Assembly (NCBI RefSeq): GCF_016595795.1
Contig: NZ_JAENHN010000023.1
Location: 1-64,000, forward strand
Direction of reading: 5' to 3'
DNA from: Clostridium yunnanense
GTDB lineage: Bacteria > Bacillota > Clostridia > Clostridiales > Clostridiaceae
DNA length: 64,000 nucleotides
Part shown: positions 33,226 to 41,520 of the stretch, in pieces
How the letters are laid out: every line of letters begins with the position of its first letter
Position numbering within the stretch: the stretch's first letter is position 1
Notes under the pieces: generated by a model
Databases searched by the model: none
Seen by the model: the letters and a program-made list of their open reading frames with translations, nothing else
Told to the model about the DNA's origin: nothing
Program-made: the position numbers and the translations under genes

Positions 33226-35880
33226 TTAAGAAATCAAGCCTGAAGATAAAGCTTCATTCTTTGAGATTCCTTTACTTATTCCGCTAAGAATTTTAGTTGC
33301 CTTTCCTAATCCGCCGATAAGTATACCAGCAACAAGTTTATCATCTTTAAAGAATAGTTTACTGTATTGATCCTTAGGAGTATTACTATTAATAATTTCT
33401 TCAAGTGATTCATCCCCAAAATCTACAGAACCAGCAGAAAATACATGGGCACCTAAAGCATTAAACATAACAGATGAAACAAACTTGTTAAAGGATTTAC
33501 AGTTGGAAACAGCATTAGTTCCGGCCACTTTTCCCATTTCAATAGCAGCAGGCCAAGTGCCATACACTATCCCATTAAGCTCTGCGACGTCTCCGCAAGC
33601 ATAGACTGAAGGTATATTTGTTTCCATACTATCATTAACTAGGATTCCTCTATTAATATCTACTCCTGCAAGCTTTGCCAATTCACAATGAGGTCTTACT
33701 CCTACTGAGAATAGCAGTAAGTCACAGTTCATGATCTTTCCGCTTGCTAGTTTAATGCCAGTAACAGTACCATTTTCAACTATAACTTCTTTGCAACACT
33801 CACCTAATATGACATTTACTTGAGATTTGTCAATTATATCTTTGAATAACTTAGAACCATCTTCATCCAGCTGTCTAGGAAGTAATCTTGGTAAGAATTC
33901 TACTACAGTAACTTTGGTATCTTTCATTGACATTTCATAAGCTGCTTCTAAACCTAACAAACCACCACCGATAACTATTGCGTTCTTAGAGTCCTTCAAA
34001 GCATTCTTAACTTCATAGGTATCATTAATATCTTTAATTGTATATACCCCATTAATTTTAGAATAGTTAAATGAATTTAATTCATCTAGTTTTTCTCCAT
34101 TTGGGGATATAACTGCTGTAGGAGGAATGAAATTATAACTTCCATTAGCAAGTATTAGCTTGTCATAACTTAGGAAATCACCATTATCCAATTTAATTAC
34201 TTTATCACCTGATATGATATCTGTAACTGTAACTCCAAGAATTTGTGTTATAGAATTTTCTTCGTACCATTTTTCAGGAGCTATATAGAACTTGTTTTCA
34301 GGAATTTCTTTAGTAATCAAATCTGATAATTGAGGTCTAAAATAAGATCGTACTTCCTCTTTAGATATGATTGTAATCTCACCTTTTTTATTATTTTCCC
34401 TTATTGCTTTAGCTGCGTAGAAGCCAGCTGCACCATTACCTATAATAACGTACTTATCATTCTTTTCCTCAATAGGTGCAGCATTTTCTCTTTCAACTTC
34501 TACAAATTGATCACTTCCAGCACCACACACTGGGCAAATTTCAAGTGGTAATTCACTTTCGAATATTTCACCACATATAACGCATTTCCAAAGTTTTAAT
34601 TCTCCAGTTGAGCTCTCAATTTTTTCTAGTGTTGGCCTATTGTTGGATTGGAGATGAGATTTTTTTTTTCCTAGAACCATTTCTCCAAAACCAACTCCAA
34701 ATTCAAAAGCCTCTTGTAAATCTTCTTCTGAAGGCTTGAAGTTTATTTTTAATCCTGGTCCGTAAATCTTCATCTTAAGTTCTTCTAATCTTGTTTCTAT
34801 TCTTGGAACAGCTTCTCCGCTCCATCCATAGGAACCGAAAGCTGCTGCCACTTTGCCACCATGTATAACTGGGTTTAATTTTGATAAAACATCTCTGATA
34901 GGTTCTAATAGTTCGCTCACAATTGTAGGTGAACCAAATAGGATACCATCAGAATCACTAATATCAGCAACTATATCTTTCATATCATGATGGATTACAT
35001 TATATATTTTAATTTCATAAGCTCCAGTAGAATTAATCCCTTCTGCTATCTTGTGAGCTAATTGTTCAGTATAACCATATGCTGAAACATATGATATAGT
35101 GATTTTTTTCTTTCCATCTTCTCTTGGTGAAGCAGGTGTACTCCATTCTTTATACAAATTAACTACATCCCATGCAGTTGTTCTTAAAACTGGACCATGA
35201 CCTGTGCAAATTGTGTCTATTTCAAGATCTTTTATTTTTTCAATTGCTTTTAAAACATAAGGCTTGAATGGCCCCATAATACAATCATAATAGTATCTTA
35301 AAGATTCCATATATCTATCATGATCTTCTGCAGGTATTAAGTCGTCAAATACCCCTTCAAAGCAGAAATGACTGCCAAAGGAATCACATGTTATTAATAC
35401 TTTGTCTTCTTTTACATAAGTGTATATTGAGTCAGGCCAATGTAAAAATGGAGCAGATATAAATGTTAATGTCTTATTACCTAAACTTATAGTATCTTTA
35501 TCATTAACTACTATTGCTTCAAAGTCTGTATTAGCAATTTTACGCATGAACTTTATAGCTGGAGCAGATCCAACTATTTTTGCATTAGGAGAAAGTTCTA
35601 ATAGCTTAGCTACTGATCCAGCATGATCAGGTTCTGTATGATCAACAACAATATAATCTATATTATTTATATCAACATTTAAACTTTCAAGTCTAGCTAT
35701 ATATTGATCGAAAAATTGAACTTTAACTGTTTCAAATATAGCAACTTTTTCACTACCTTTAACTACATATGAGTTATAAGTTGTTCCGTTTGGAGTATAC
35801 ATTATAATATCAAAAATCCTTAAATCTGGATCTAAAGCTCCTACCCAATGAATATCGTTTTTAACTTCTAAAGAACGCAT
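33226..35880 (-). CDS. Flavodiiron protein-rubredoxin-NADH:rubredoxin oxidoreductase fusion (class F FDP)
   Basis: 884 residues, a self-contained NADH-driven O2/NO reductase. Residues about 1-245: metallo-beta-lactamase domain with diiron ligands (HTEPDHAGS, LHWPDS, GHGP). About 250-395: flavodoxin (FMN; SYVSAYGYTEQLA). About 430-465: short rubredoxin (CVICG, CPVCG). About 475-884: FAD/NADH oxidoreductase (VIIGNGAAGFYAAKAI, VIGGGLLGLEAAYEM, YACGDVAEL). Electrons pass NADH-FAD-Fe-FMN-diiron. The minus-strand ATG 35880 has GAGGAG 10 nt upstream; TTG 35898 is poorer. A PerR-box-like core lies at 35932-35942. Confidence 0.95.
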   Translation of the reverse strand: MRSLEVKNDIHWVGALDPDLRIFDIIMYTPNGTTYNSYVVKGSEKVAIFETVKVQFFDQYIARLESLNVDINNIDYIVVDHTEPDHAGSVAKLLELSPNAKIVGSAPAIKFMRKIANTDFEAIVVNDKDTISLGNKTLTFISAPFLHWPDSIYTYVKEDKVLITCDSFGSHFCFEGVFDDLIPAEDHDRYMESLRYYYDCIMGPFKPYVLKAIEKIKDLEIDTICTGHGPVLRTTAWDVVNLYKEWSTPASPREDGKKKITISYVSAYGYTEQLAHKIAEGINSTGAYEIKIYNVIHHDMKDIVADISDSDGILFGSPTIVSELLEPIRDVLSKLNPVIHGGKVAAAFGSYGWSGEAVPRIETRLEELKMKIYGPGLKINFKPSEEDLQEAFEFGVGFGEMVLGKKKSHLQSNNRPTLEKIESSTGELKLWKCVICGEIFESELPLEICPVCGAGSDQFVEVERENAAPIEEKNDKYVIIGNGAAGFYAAKAIRENNKKGEITIISKEEVRSYFRPQLSDLITKEIPENKFYIAPEKWYEENSITQILGVTVTDIISGDKVIKLDNGDFLSYDKLILANGSYNFIPPTAVISPNGEKLDELNSFNYSKINGVYTIKDINDTYEVKNALKDSKNAIVIGGGLLGLEAAYEMSMKDTKVTVVEFLPRLLPRQLDEDGSKLFKDIIDKSQVNVILGECCKEVIVENGTVTGIKLASGKIMNCDLLLFSVGVRPHCELAKLAGVDINRGILVNDSMETNIPSVYACGDVAELNGIVYGTWPAAIEMGKVAGTNAVSNCKSFNKFVSSVMFNALGAHVFSAGSVDFGDESLEEIINSNTPKDQYSKLFFKDDKLVAGILIGGLGKATKILSGISKGISKNEALSSGLIS

Positions 35881-36270
35881 TAAGATCACTCTCCTCAACT
35901 ATCCATATTAATATACATATCTTATTAACTAATAATTATTATTTGTTATAAATATATTATACACTAATCATATTTTTTGTAAAGATAAAAATTTAACAAT
36001 TTCTTCAAGATGTTTTAAATTTAAAGGGCTCAACTAGTAATTAAATATGAGGTTATATAGGAATACATTAAATTACCCAATTGATTTAGGGGGGGATTAT
36101 TGTGAATATTTAAATAAACATATAATAATTTATAGGGCTATTTTAAAATTTATTTTGCATTTTAATTTAGTATACGTATTTATATTTACACATATTCAGG
36201 CTTAAGATAAGTTAATAGTTGGAGGGGATAATAAATAATACTACATTTATACAAAAATAACTAAATAATG
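35881..36270. other. Left half of the gap upstream of the moxR operon
   Basis: Contains the promoter region of the flavodiiron gene. Two SD-like runs occur on the plus strand: AGGGGGGGA (36088-36096), followed 5 nt later by a three-codon ORF (GTG AAT ATT TAA, 36102-36113), and GGAGGGG near 36222 with no start after it. No gene of normal size. Confidence 0.45.
35930..35944 (-). promoter_or_regulatory. Candidate PerR box upstream of the flavodiiron gene
   Basis: Core ATAATTATTAT (35932-35942), 12 of 15 matches to the PerR consensus, about 50 bp before the start codon. Same core as upstream of bcp. Confidence 0.4.
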
Positions 36271-36298
36271 TTGCAATATTTATGAAATATGATATAAT
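36271..36298 (+). promoter_or_regulatory. Promoter of a candidate small RNA
   Basis: TTGCAA (36271-36276), 16-nt spacer, TATAAT (36293-36298). No ORF follows; a terminator lies ~80-120 nt downstream. Confidence 0.6.
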
Positions 36299-36304
36299 AA
36301 AGGT

Positions 36305-36420
36305 AGTTGATGATAACGTATACAAATATATAACCGTTTCTTCAATTATGGTATTTGTGGGAATTTAGGTGAGATATTAAACGAAAAAAGCTATGTAAAC
36401 TGGCTTTTTTCGTTTTTTTG
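36305..36420 (+). ncRNA. Candidate small RNA of ~115 nt
   Basis: A promoter at 36271-36298 and a strong terminator (stem 36379-36390 with 36402-36413, then TTTTTTT) frame about 115 nt without an ORF. I found no match to 6S, tmRNA, SRP RNA, RNase P or the common riboswitch cores. The next gene (moxR) starts 300 nt later, beyond a second terminator, so this is unlikely to be its leader. Confidence 0.5.
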
Positions 36421-36445
36421 CTATAAAATAAAATATAAAATTTTT

Positions 36446-36493
36446 AAGACTTCTAAACCTTCAGATTTCAAAGGGTTTAGAAGTTTTTTTGTC
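36446..36493 (+). terminator. Second terminator in the moxR upstream gap
   Basis: 11-bp perfect stem (ACTTCTAAACC / GGTTTAGAAGT), then TTTTTTT; 55 nt after the first one. Confidence 0.85.
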
Positions 36494-36572
36494 TATATAG
36501 TAAAAAAGAAGATTTATTTACTTGTCAGAGTTTACTCATATAAATTTGTAAGGGTATATATATAAAAAACTT
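36482..36572 (+). repeat. Dispersed repeat family 3, copy b
   Basis: See the copy at 22828-22920. It starts inside the T-run of the terminator at 36446-36493 and has no ORF. Confidence 0.5.
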
Positions 36573-36683
36573 AATATTTTGAAAGTTTTTTATATTACAT
36601 AGAAGTAAACGATTCTAAAAGTTGCAAATATTTTAATAGTATATGTATAATTATATAAAGAACATAGATATCAAGCTATATAA

Positions 36684-36714
36684 AAGGGGGGCGAAAGATA
36701 ACAATAAGTTATCT
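36684..36714 (+). promoter_or_regulatory. Distant SD with hairpin before the moxR start
   Basis: SD AAAGGGGGG at 36684-36691 is 30 nt from the ATG at 36722. A 7-bp perfect hairpin (36696-36702 with 36708-36714) lies between; when folded, the effective spacing is about 11 nt. Confidence 0.5.
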
Positions 36715-36721
36715 AAAACTA

Positions 36722-37675
36722 ATGGAAAATAATAAGTTTGTAGCATTTAGAGAAAAGATTCAAGATAATATTGGGAAAGTAATTGTTGGAAAAGAAGAAA
36801 AAATAGATAAAATAATTGTAGCCTTCATTTGTTCCGGACATGTGCTTCTTGAGGATATACCTGGATTAGGAAAAACAAAGCTTTCAAAAGCTTTGGCTAA
36901 AACGTTAAATTGCACATTTAAAAGAGTTCAATTTACCCCTGATTTATTACCATCAGATCTTACTGGAATATACTACTATAATCAAAAAATATCAGAGTTT
37001 GAACTCAAAAAGGGACCGTTAATGAGTAATATAGTTTTAGCAGATGAAATAAACAGAGCTACACCTAGAACTCAGTCAGCTTTACTTGAGTGCATGGAAG
37101 AGAGACAAGTAACTATCGAGGGAAACACTTTAAAGCTTGACAATCCTTTCTTTGTAATAGCAACTCAAAATCCTATTGAACAATTTGGTACATTTCCATT
37201 GCCTGAAGCTCAAATGGATAGGTTTTTTATGAGACTTTCGATGGGGTATCCAGAATATGAAGAAGAGAGAGCTATATTAAATAAATATATGAATGAAGAC
37301 CCTTTAGAAAAATTAGAGGCAGTAGTATCTATAGAGGAAATAAGATATGTGCAGCAGAATTATTCAAATATAAATGTAAGTGAAGAAATAAAAACATATA
37401 TATTAGATATTATTTCTGAAACAAGAAAAAGCTATGATATTGAGTTAGGAGCATCTCCAAGAGCGTCATTGAATGTAATGAGAGGAGCGCAAGCATTAGC
37501 TGCTATTAGCGGAAGAGATTATGTAATACCTGAAGATATTAAGAGCATAGCTATAAGCATTATAGCTCATCGTTTAACTACAAGATCATCAATTGGATCT
37601 TCTAGAAGTGATTCACAGGAAAAAGTATTAGAGGATATATTAAATAAAATAGAGACTCCATTAGAAAAGCTGTGA
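36722..37675 (+). CDS. MoxR-family AAA+ ATPase
   Basis: 317 residues. AAA_3 domain (about 35-170) with Walker A DIPGLGKTKLSKALA, Walker B VLADEINRATPRTQSALLECM, sensor 1 ATQNPIEQFGTFPLPEAQ and the C-terminal lid (about 235-310). MoxR ATPases act as chaperones for DUF58/VWA partners, and a DUF58 gene follows after 17 nt. Full length. The start at 36722 fits the family alignment, but its SD is unusually far (see the hairpin entry); an in-frame ATA at 36698 would be at ideal distance but is an improbable start. First gene of a three-gene operon. Confidence 0.92.
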   Translation: MENNKFVAFREKIQDNIGKVIVGKEEKIDKIIVAFICSGHVLLEDIPGLGKTKLSKALAKTLNCTFKRVQFTPDLLPSDLTGIYYYNQKISEFELKKGPLMSNIVLADEINRATPRTQSALLECMEERQVTIEGNTLKLDNPFFVIATQNPIEQFGTFPLPEAQMDRFFMRLSMGYPEYEEERAILNKYMNEDPLEKLEAVVSIEEIRYVQQNYSNINVSEEIKTYILDIISETRKSYDIELGASPRASLNVMRGAQALAAISGRDYVIPEDIKSIAISIIAHRLTTRSSIGSSRSDSQEKVLEDILNKIETPLEKL

Positions 37676-37692
37676 ATCAGTGAGGTGTTGAT

Positions 37693-38814
37693 GTGAGTAG
37701 TATATTAATATTAGTTTTTTCTATAGCGATATTTTCAATATTAGCTGAAAAGATTAGAAGAAATGCTTTTAAGAATTTATCAGTATTTAGGAAAATAGAT
37801 AAAAGGGCTGTACATCAAGGTGAAGAGATAACAGCTAAGATGTACTTTGAAAACTTTTCAAAAATCTTTATCCCATTTGTTCATGTGGAAGAGAAAGTTC
37901 CGTTTGAATTAGAGAGAGTAGGGAAAGTAGATAGTGAAAAGATAGGTGATGCAAAATATTATTCCAATGTTTTTAATATTGGGGCTATGGAAAGACTTAA
38001 ATTTAATTATAAGTTTTCGTCAAAAAAACGAGGTGTATATTATTTAAAGACTATAAAGGTATCTATAGGAGATATTTTTGGATTTTCTGAAAATGTTATG
38101 GAACTTGAAGATTTTGTTGAAATAATAGTTTACCCTAAGCTAAGAAAAATATCTGAAATAACATTTAATAATAATAGTCTTGTTGGAGATATAATTGTTA
38201 AGAGATGGATATTTCAGGATCCTCTATATATAAAAGGAATAAGAGAGTACACCACTGATCATAGAATGAAGGATATACATTGGAACTCTTCTATGAGGAT
38301 GGGAAAACTTATGGTAAAAGAGTATGACTTTACTTCAGACAGGCAAATTACTTTTCTATTCAATACACAAACTACTACTCCTTTCTGGAATGTATATAAT
38401 GGCCATAAGTTAGAAGAAGGAATAGATTTGATGGCAACAATAGGAGTAGAAGTAATAAATAGTGGAATTGCTACAGGGGTATGGACTAATGGGCAAATAG
38501 TCAGTTATTCTGGAAAGCATGGTAATGAGATGTCAGCATCTTCCACGTCTGTTAAGAGGTTTTTAGAGTATTGTTCAAGGATAGATATAAACACTAAGCT
38601 GGCATTTCATGACTATCTTTATAGTATGAAGGACAAGTTTGACATAAATACAGTCTATATACTAATTACTTCTTATATTGATAATGAGATAGCAACTATA
38701 ATAAATGCATTGAAAACCAAAGGAATACTTATTAAGCTTATAGATATATCCGAAAAGGGTGATGTTAATATTTCTGGTATCGAAAGACTTCATCTAAGTT
38801 GGGAGGGGCGATGA
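37693..38814 (+). CDS. DUF58-domain membrane-anchored protein
   Basis: 373 residues. One N-terminal TM segment (about 2-18), a beta-rich middle (about 40-170), then the DUF58 core: WIFQDPLYIKGIREYTTDHRMKDIHWNSSMRMGKLMVKEYD (positions about 170-215), with an arginine/aspartate-rich stretch conserved in the family, and a VWA-like C-terminus. It works with MoxR ATPases in an unknown membrane complex. GTG start at 37693 with GAGGTG 6 nt upstream; the ATG two bases earlier is out of frame. Overlaps the next gene by a base or more. Confidence 0.88.
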   Translation: MSSILILVFSIAIFSILAEKIRRNAFKNLSVFRKIDKRAVHQGEEITAKMYFENFSKIFIPFVHVEEKVPFELERVGKVDSEKIGDAKYYSNVFNIGAMERLKFNYKFSSKKRGVYYLKTIKVSIGDIFGFSENVMELEDFVEIIVYPKLRKISEITFNNNSLVGDIIVKRWIFQDPLYIKGIREYTTDHRMKDIHWNSSMRMGKLMVKEYDFTSDRQITFLFNTQTTTPFWNVYNGHKLEEGIDLMATIGVEVINSGIATGVWTNGQIVSYSGKHGNEMSASSTSVKRFLEYCSRIDINTKLAFHDYLYSMKDKFDINTVYILITSYIDNEIATIINALKTKGILIKLIDISEKGDVNISGIERLHLSWEGR

Positions 38815-40043
38815 TGAATTTATATAATTTTACAAAGATACTTTACGGGATTTTAGTATCTACCTTTGCTTTTATTATTTCATCAATCCTTTTAAACGTG
38901 GTTGGAGGAGTAATTCCTAGTTTTTATATATATCTAATTACTGTATTATTTATGTTTTTGTTTTATTACATGGTTAGTAAGAGTAATAAAATTAAGATAA
39001 TAATAGTAATGCACAATTTACTGTATTTTATAACGCTATACTGTGTTTTTGGCAAAAGCAGTAATCTAAGTTTGCAAATGATAGTAATCATTCAACAATT
39101 ATTATTGCTATCAGCTGAGGGGATATCAATAACGAGAGATTTTTATAGAAGTAGATTGAAGAGCTTAGTTATTGGGCTACTGATAGCTATGTTTTTTACT
39201 TTATTTGAGTCTAGACAAGTTACTACATTTTTATATCCCTTTTATATATCGTTTTTTTTAGTTGGAATACTTCTTTTAAGAGCATCAAGAGCATTTCAAT
39301 ATAAGCTTTCAAGTTCAAAGACAGTTAAGACGTATATATTTATACTAATATTGTCATTAGTTTCGTTTAACCCATATATTTATAGTTTAGCAATAGGTGT
39401 TATAGGGTTGCTGTATCAGAAGAGTCAGTGGATAATTTTAAAAATTTTATATATTTTTTCACTGCTTCTAATGTATCCAGTGAAATTAATTCAGCTATTG
39501 TTCCGGAACAAAAATATGGGAGATGTAGGTGTTAAATCCACTGGTATACCTTATGAAGATCAGAAACTAATACAAAGTGACAATACATTCATGTTGACTA
39601 TTATTAAGAGTATCTTCTTTATAGTTATAGTTATAGTTGTGTTGTATATGTTTAAACTTGTTTTAAATCGAAGAAAGTTTAGGAATAGATCAAAGGAACA
39701 GTTGATTGGAATAGAGAGAGAGAGTTTAGATGATTACTTTAAGAAGAAGGATAGACATAATAAAAATAATTGGACAGGGGGAAGAGGGAAAATTCTAGAG
39801 ATATTCTATGACATACAAAAGGAAACTTATAAAAAAAATATATTCAAAAAAAGTATGACAGCAAATCAGTTGCTAAATATATCAAAGCCGTATATAGAGA
39901 CTGATGATGAGTTTAGATATATAGTAGATAGATATAATGAAGCCAAGTTTTCATCTCATGAAGTAAGCGATGAAATAGTAGATGAAACTAGGGGAAAATA
40001 TAAAAGTTTAAAAAAGAAAATTAAAGAAATAAAGAAGATATAA
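38814..40043 (+). CDS. Membrane protein with C-terminal DUF4129
   Basis: 409 residues. Seven or eight TM helices in the first ~230 residues and another near 260-280, then a cytoplasmic DUF4129 tail (about 320-400: FYDIQKETYKKN, MTANQLLN, EFRYIVDRYNEAKFS). This matches the membrane part of TgpA-like proteins but without a transglutaminase domain. In this MoxR-DUF58-DUF4129 order the three proteins are thought to form one system; its role is unknown. ATG 38814 has GGAGG 7 nt upstream; ATG 38811 is also possible. Confidence 0.8.
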   Translation: MNLYNFTKILYGILVSTFAFIISSILLNVVGGVIPSFYIYLITVLFMFLFYYMVSKSNKIKIIIVMHNLLYFITLYCVFGKSSNLSLQMIVIIQQLLLLSAEGISITRDFYRSRLKSLVIGLLIAMFFTLFESRQVTTFLYPFYISFFLVGILLLRASRAFQYKLSSSKTVKTYIFILILSLVSFNPYIYSLAIGVIGLLYQKSQWIILKILYIFSLLLMYPVKLIQLLFRNKNMGDVGVKSTGIPYEDQKLIQSDNTFMLTIIKSIFFIVIVIVVLYMFKLVLNRRKFRNRSKEQLIGIERESLDDYFKKKDRHNKNNWTGGRGKILEIFYDIQKETYKKNIFKKSMTANQLLNISKPYIETDDEFRYIVDRYNEAKFSSHEVSDEIVDETRGKYKSLKKKIKEIKKI

Positions 40044-40057
40044 AATGTTGAATAAAA

Positions 40058-40103
40058 TAATCTCCTTTGGATAAAAATACTATTTGAATTGCAAGGGAGG
40101 TTA
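40058..40103 (+). promoter_or_regulatory. Hairpin that sequesters the Shine-Dalgarno of the 40108 gene
   Basis: 40058-40069 pairs with 40092-40103 (12 bp, two G-U). The right arm contains GGGAGG, the SD of the next gene. Loop 22 nt. Design and arm sequence (AATCTCC / GGAGGTT) match the ssb hairpin at 32670-32715. Confidence 0.6.
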
Positions 40104-40107
40104 AACA

Positions 40108-40674
40108 ATGAAAAATAATGATTTTATGAAAAAAACATATAATAATTTTTCTGATTTTGTAAGGGTAGCCTCTTCTAGAGAGTTATCCTATTTTTTGTTG
40201 GACGCAAAATATACTAGCGGGTTTAGCAGTCAAATGAGTAGATTAATAACTGAATTGAGGAAAGAAGGGAATTTAGCTGCAGATTTTATAATGTTTTTCA
40301 ACACAGATGGAGAAATCGCTATTTTTGATGAAGATCTATTAGGAACATATATAGGGGATAGGTTTTTAACTGAAATAGAAAGTAAGTATGGAAATAAAAA
40401 GTTAAATTATATTGTTAAATCAGTAATTAATAATAGTGATATTGTACAAAAGGATTTTGCTCAAGTATGCTATGAAGTTATTGTAAAGATATTAGATGAA
40501 ATATATATGGAAATGAAATATAAAAAAGATTTAGGAGAATTTTATAAAAAGACATTGAATCTTGATGATGAATCAATAAATAATTTGCCTTTGAAAATAG
40601 CAGCACTTTTAATAGTAGAAGATATGTGCAGATACCTAGGAATTAATATACCATTAAAACAATTAATAAAATAA
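40108..40674 (+). CDS. Hypothetical soluble protein, 188 aa
   Basis: 188 residues, not recognised. No signal peptide, no TM segments. Mixed alpha/beta composition: two-part look with an early SSRELSYFLLDAKYTSG segment, a central acidic IMFFNTDGEIAIFDEDLLGTYI and a C-terminal helix ending NIPLKQLIK. It lies 64 nt after the DUF4129 gene on the same strand with its SD inside a hairpin, so it may be a regulated last gene of that operon. A good SD and normal codon use argue that it is real. Confidence 0.7.
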   Translation: MKNNDFMKKTYNNFSDFVRVASSRELSYFLLDAKYTSGFSSQMSRLITELRKEGNLAADFIMFFNTDGEIAIFDEDLLGTYIGDRFLTEIESKYGNKKLNYIVKSVINNSDIVQKDFAQVCYEVIVKILDEIYMEMKYKKDLGEFYKKTLNLDDESINNLPLKIAALLIVEDMCRYLGINIPLKQLIK

Positions 40675-40925
40675 TTCAAAAATATCTACAAGAAAGACAG
40701 AGTTTCGTCAAGTTTTGTAAAAATTATATGAATAATACTGGAATACAAATATCATAAAATACATTTATAGGAAATGAGAAGTATATTCTTTATATATTCT
40801 GTCATAATTTAAAGAGAAAAAAATTTTTAACAAACCATCATTTGACACAAAAATAAAATAATTAGTGTTAGGATATTGATATGAGTTCTATAACATTTGT
40901 TTATAAGGCTTAAGGGGGTAATTTT

Positions 40926-41255
40926 ATGATGGTTGTTGAAAATTTGTGGAGAAAAGTCAATTTTGACGGCAAAGAATATAACTATTCTTACAGGTTAATT
41001 AGGACAGATTTTAGAGGTAGCGCAGTATACGGAATTGAAATAGAAAGAACTGACTATGATTGTAACAATAATATGGTCAATATAGAAAGAGACTGCATAG
41101 AAAAGATTTCACCAATATATGATAATGTGCACCAGTTATTAAGCTTGGTTTATGAAAATCAGGTCTCACCAATTCATTTAATTGACATTTTAGGAGAAAG
41201 AGTAGATGAGTTATTAGGAGATTTCAGTACATGCTGTTTATCTATAGCAAATTAA
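40926..41255 (+). CDS. Small protein, DUF6514-like
   Basis: 109 residues, soluble. Start MMVVENLWRKVNFDGKEYNYSYRL, then YGIEIERTD and a C-terminal HLIDILGERVDELL helix. The pattern recalls DUF6514 proteins of Clostridium, a family of unknown function; I could not confirm this. SD GGGGG 7 nt before the ATG at 40926. Single gene with a strong terminator. Confidence 0.65.
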   Translation: MMVVENLWRKVNFDGKEYNYSYRLIRTDFRGSAVYGIEIERTDYDCNNNMVNIERDCIEKISPIYDNVHQLLSLVYENQVSPIHLIDILGERVDELLGDFSTCCLSIAN

Positions 41256-41268
41256 TACATTCTTTTTC

Positions 41269-41304
41269 TTAAGGAAAGTATATATACTTTCCTTAATATT
41301 TTGT
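41269..41304 (+). terminator. Terminator after the DUF6514-like gene
   Basis: Perfect 28-nt palindrome (41269-41296), then TATTTTG. Confidence 0.85.
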
Positions 41305-41326
41305 CAAATTTTAAATATAGTGTCTA

Positions 41327-41371
41327 TAGAGCTTCTATGTCGAAACTTAATTTATATTTGTTCGAAATCAC
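41327..41371 (-). repeat. Dispersed repeat family 2, copy c
   Basis: Reverse complement of 55649-55690 with about five differences over 42 bases. Intergenic, before acpS. It contains a TGTCGAA (41338-41344), not conserved in the other copy. Confidence 0.65.
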
Positions 41372-41520
41372 GCACCTGTGAATTTTAAAATATAAGTTTT
41401 ATCTCGATAAATTCTAATTTATCTCTGCTATAACTTTGAAATATCTTTTTAAAGATATAAAATATTAATAGAGCAAATATGATTACAAAACTTGTTCTGA
41501 ATATATTTAGGGGTGAGCAT

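Noticed and set aside
36305-36420. Riboswitch controlling moxR
   Set aside because: A second terminator and 230 nt separate it from moxR, and no known aptamer core was seen; treated as a candidate small RNA.
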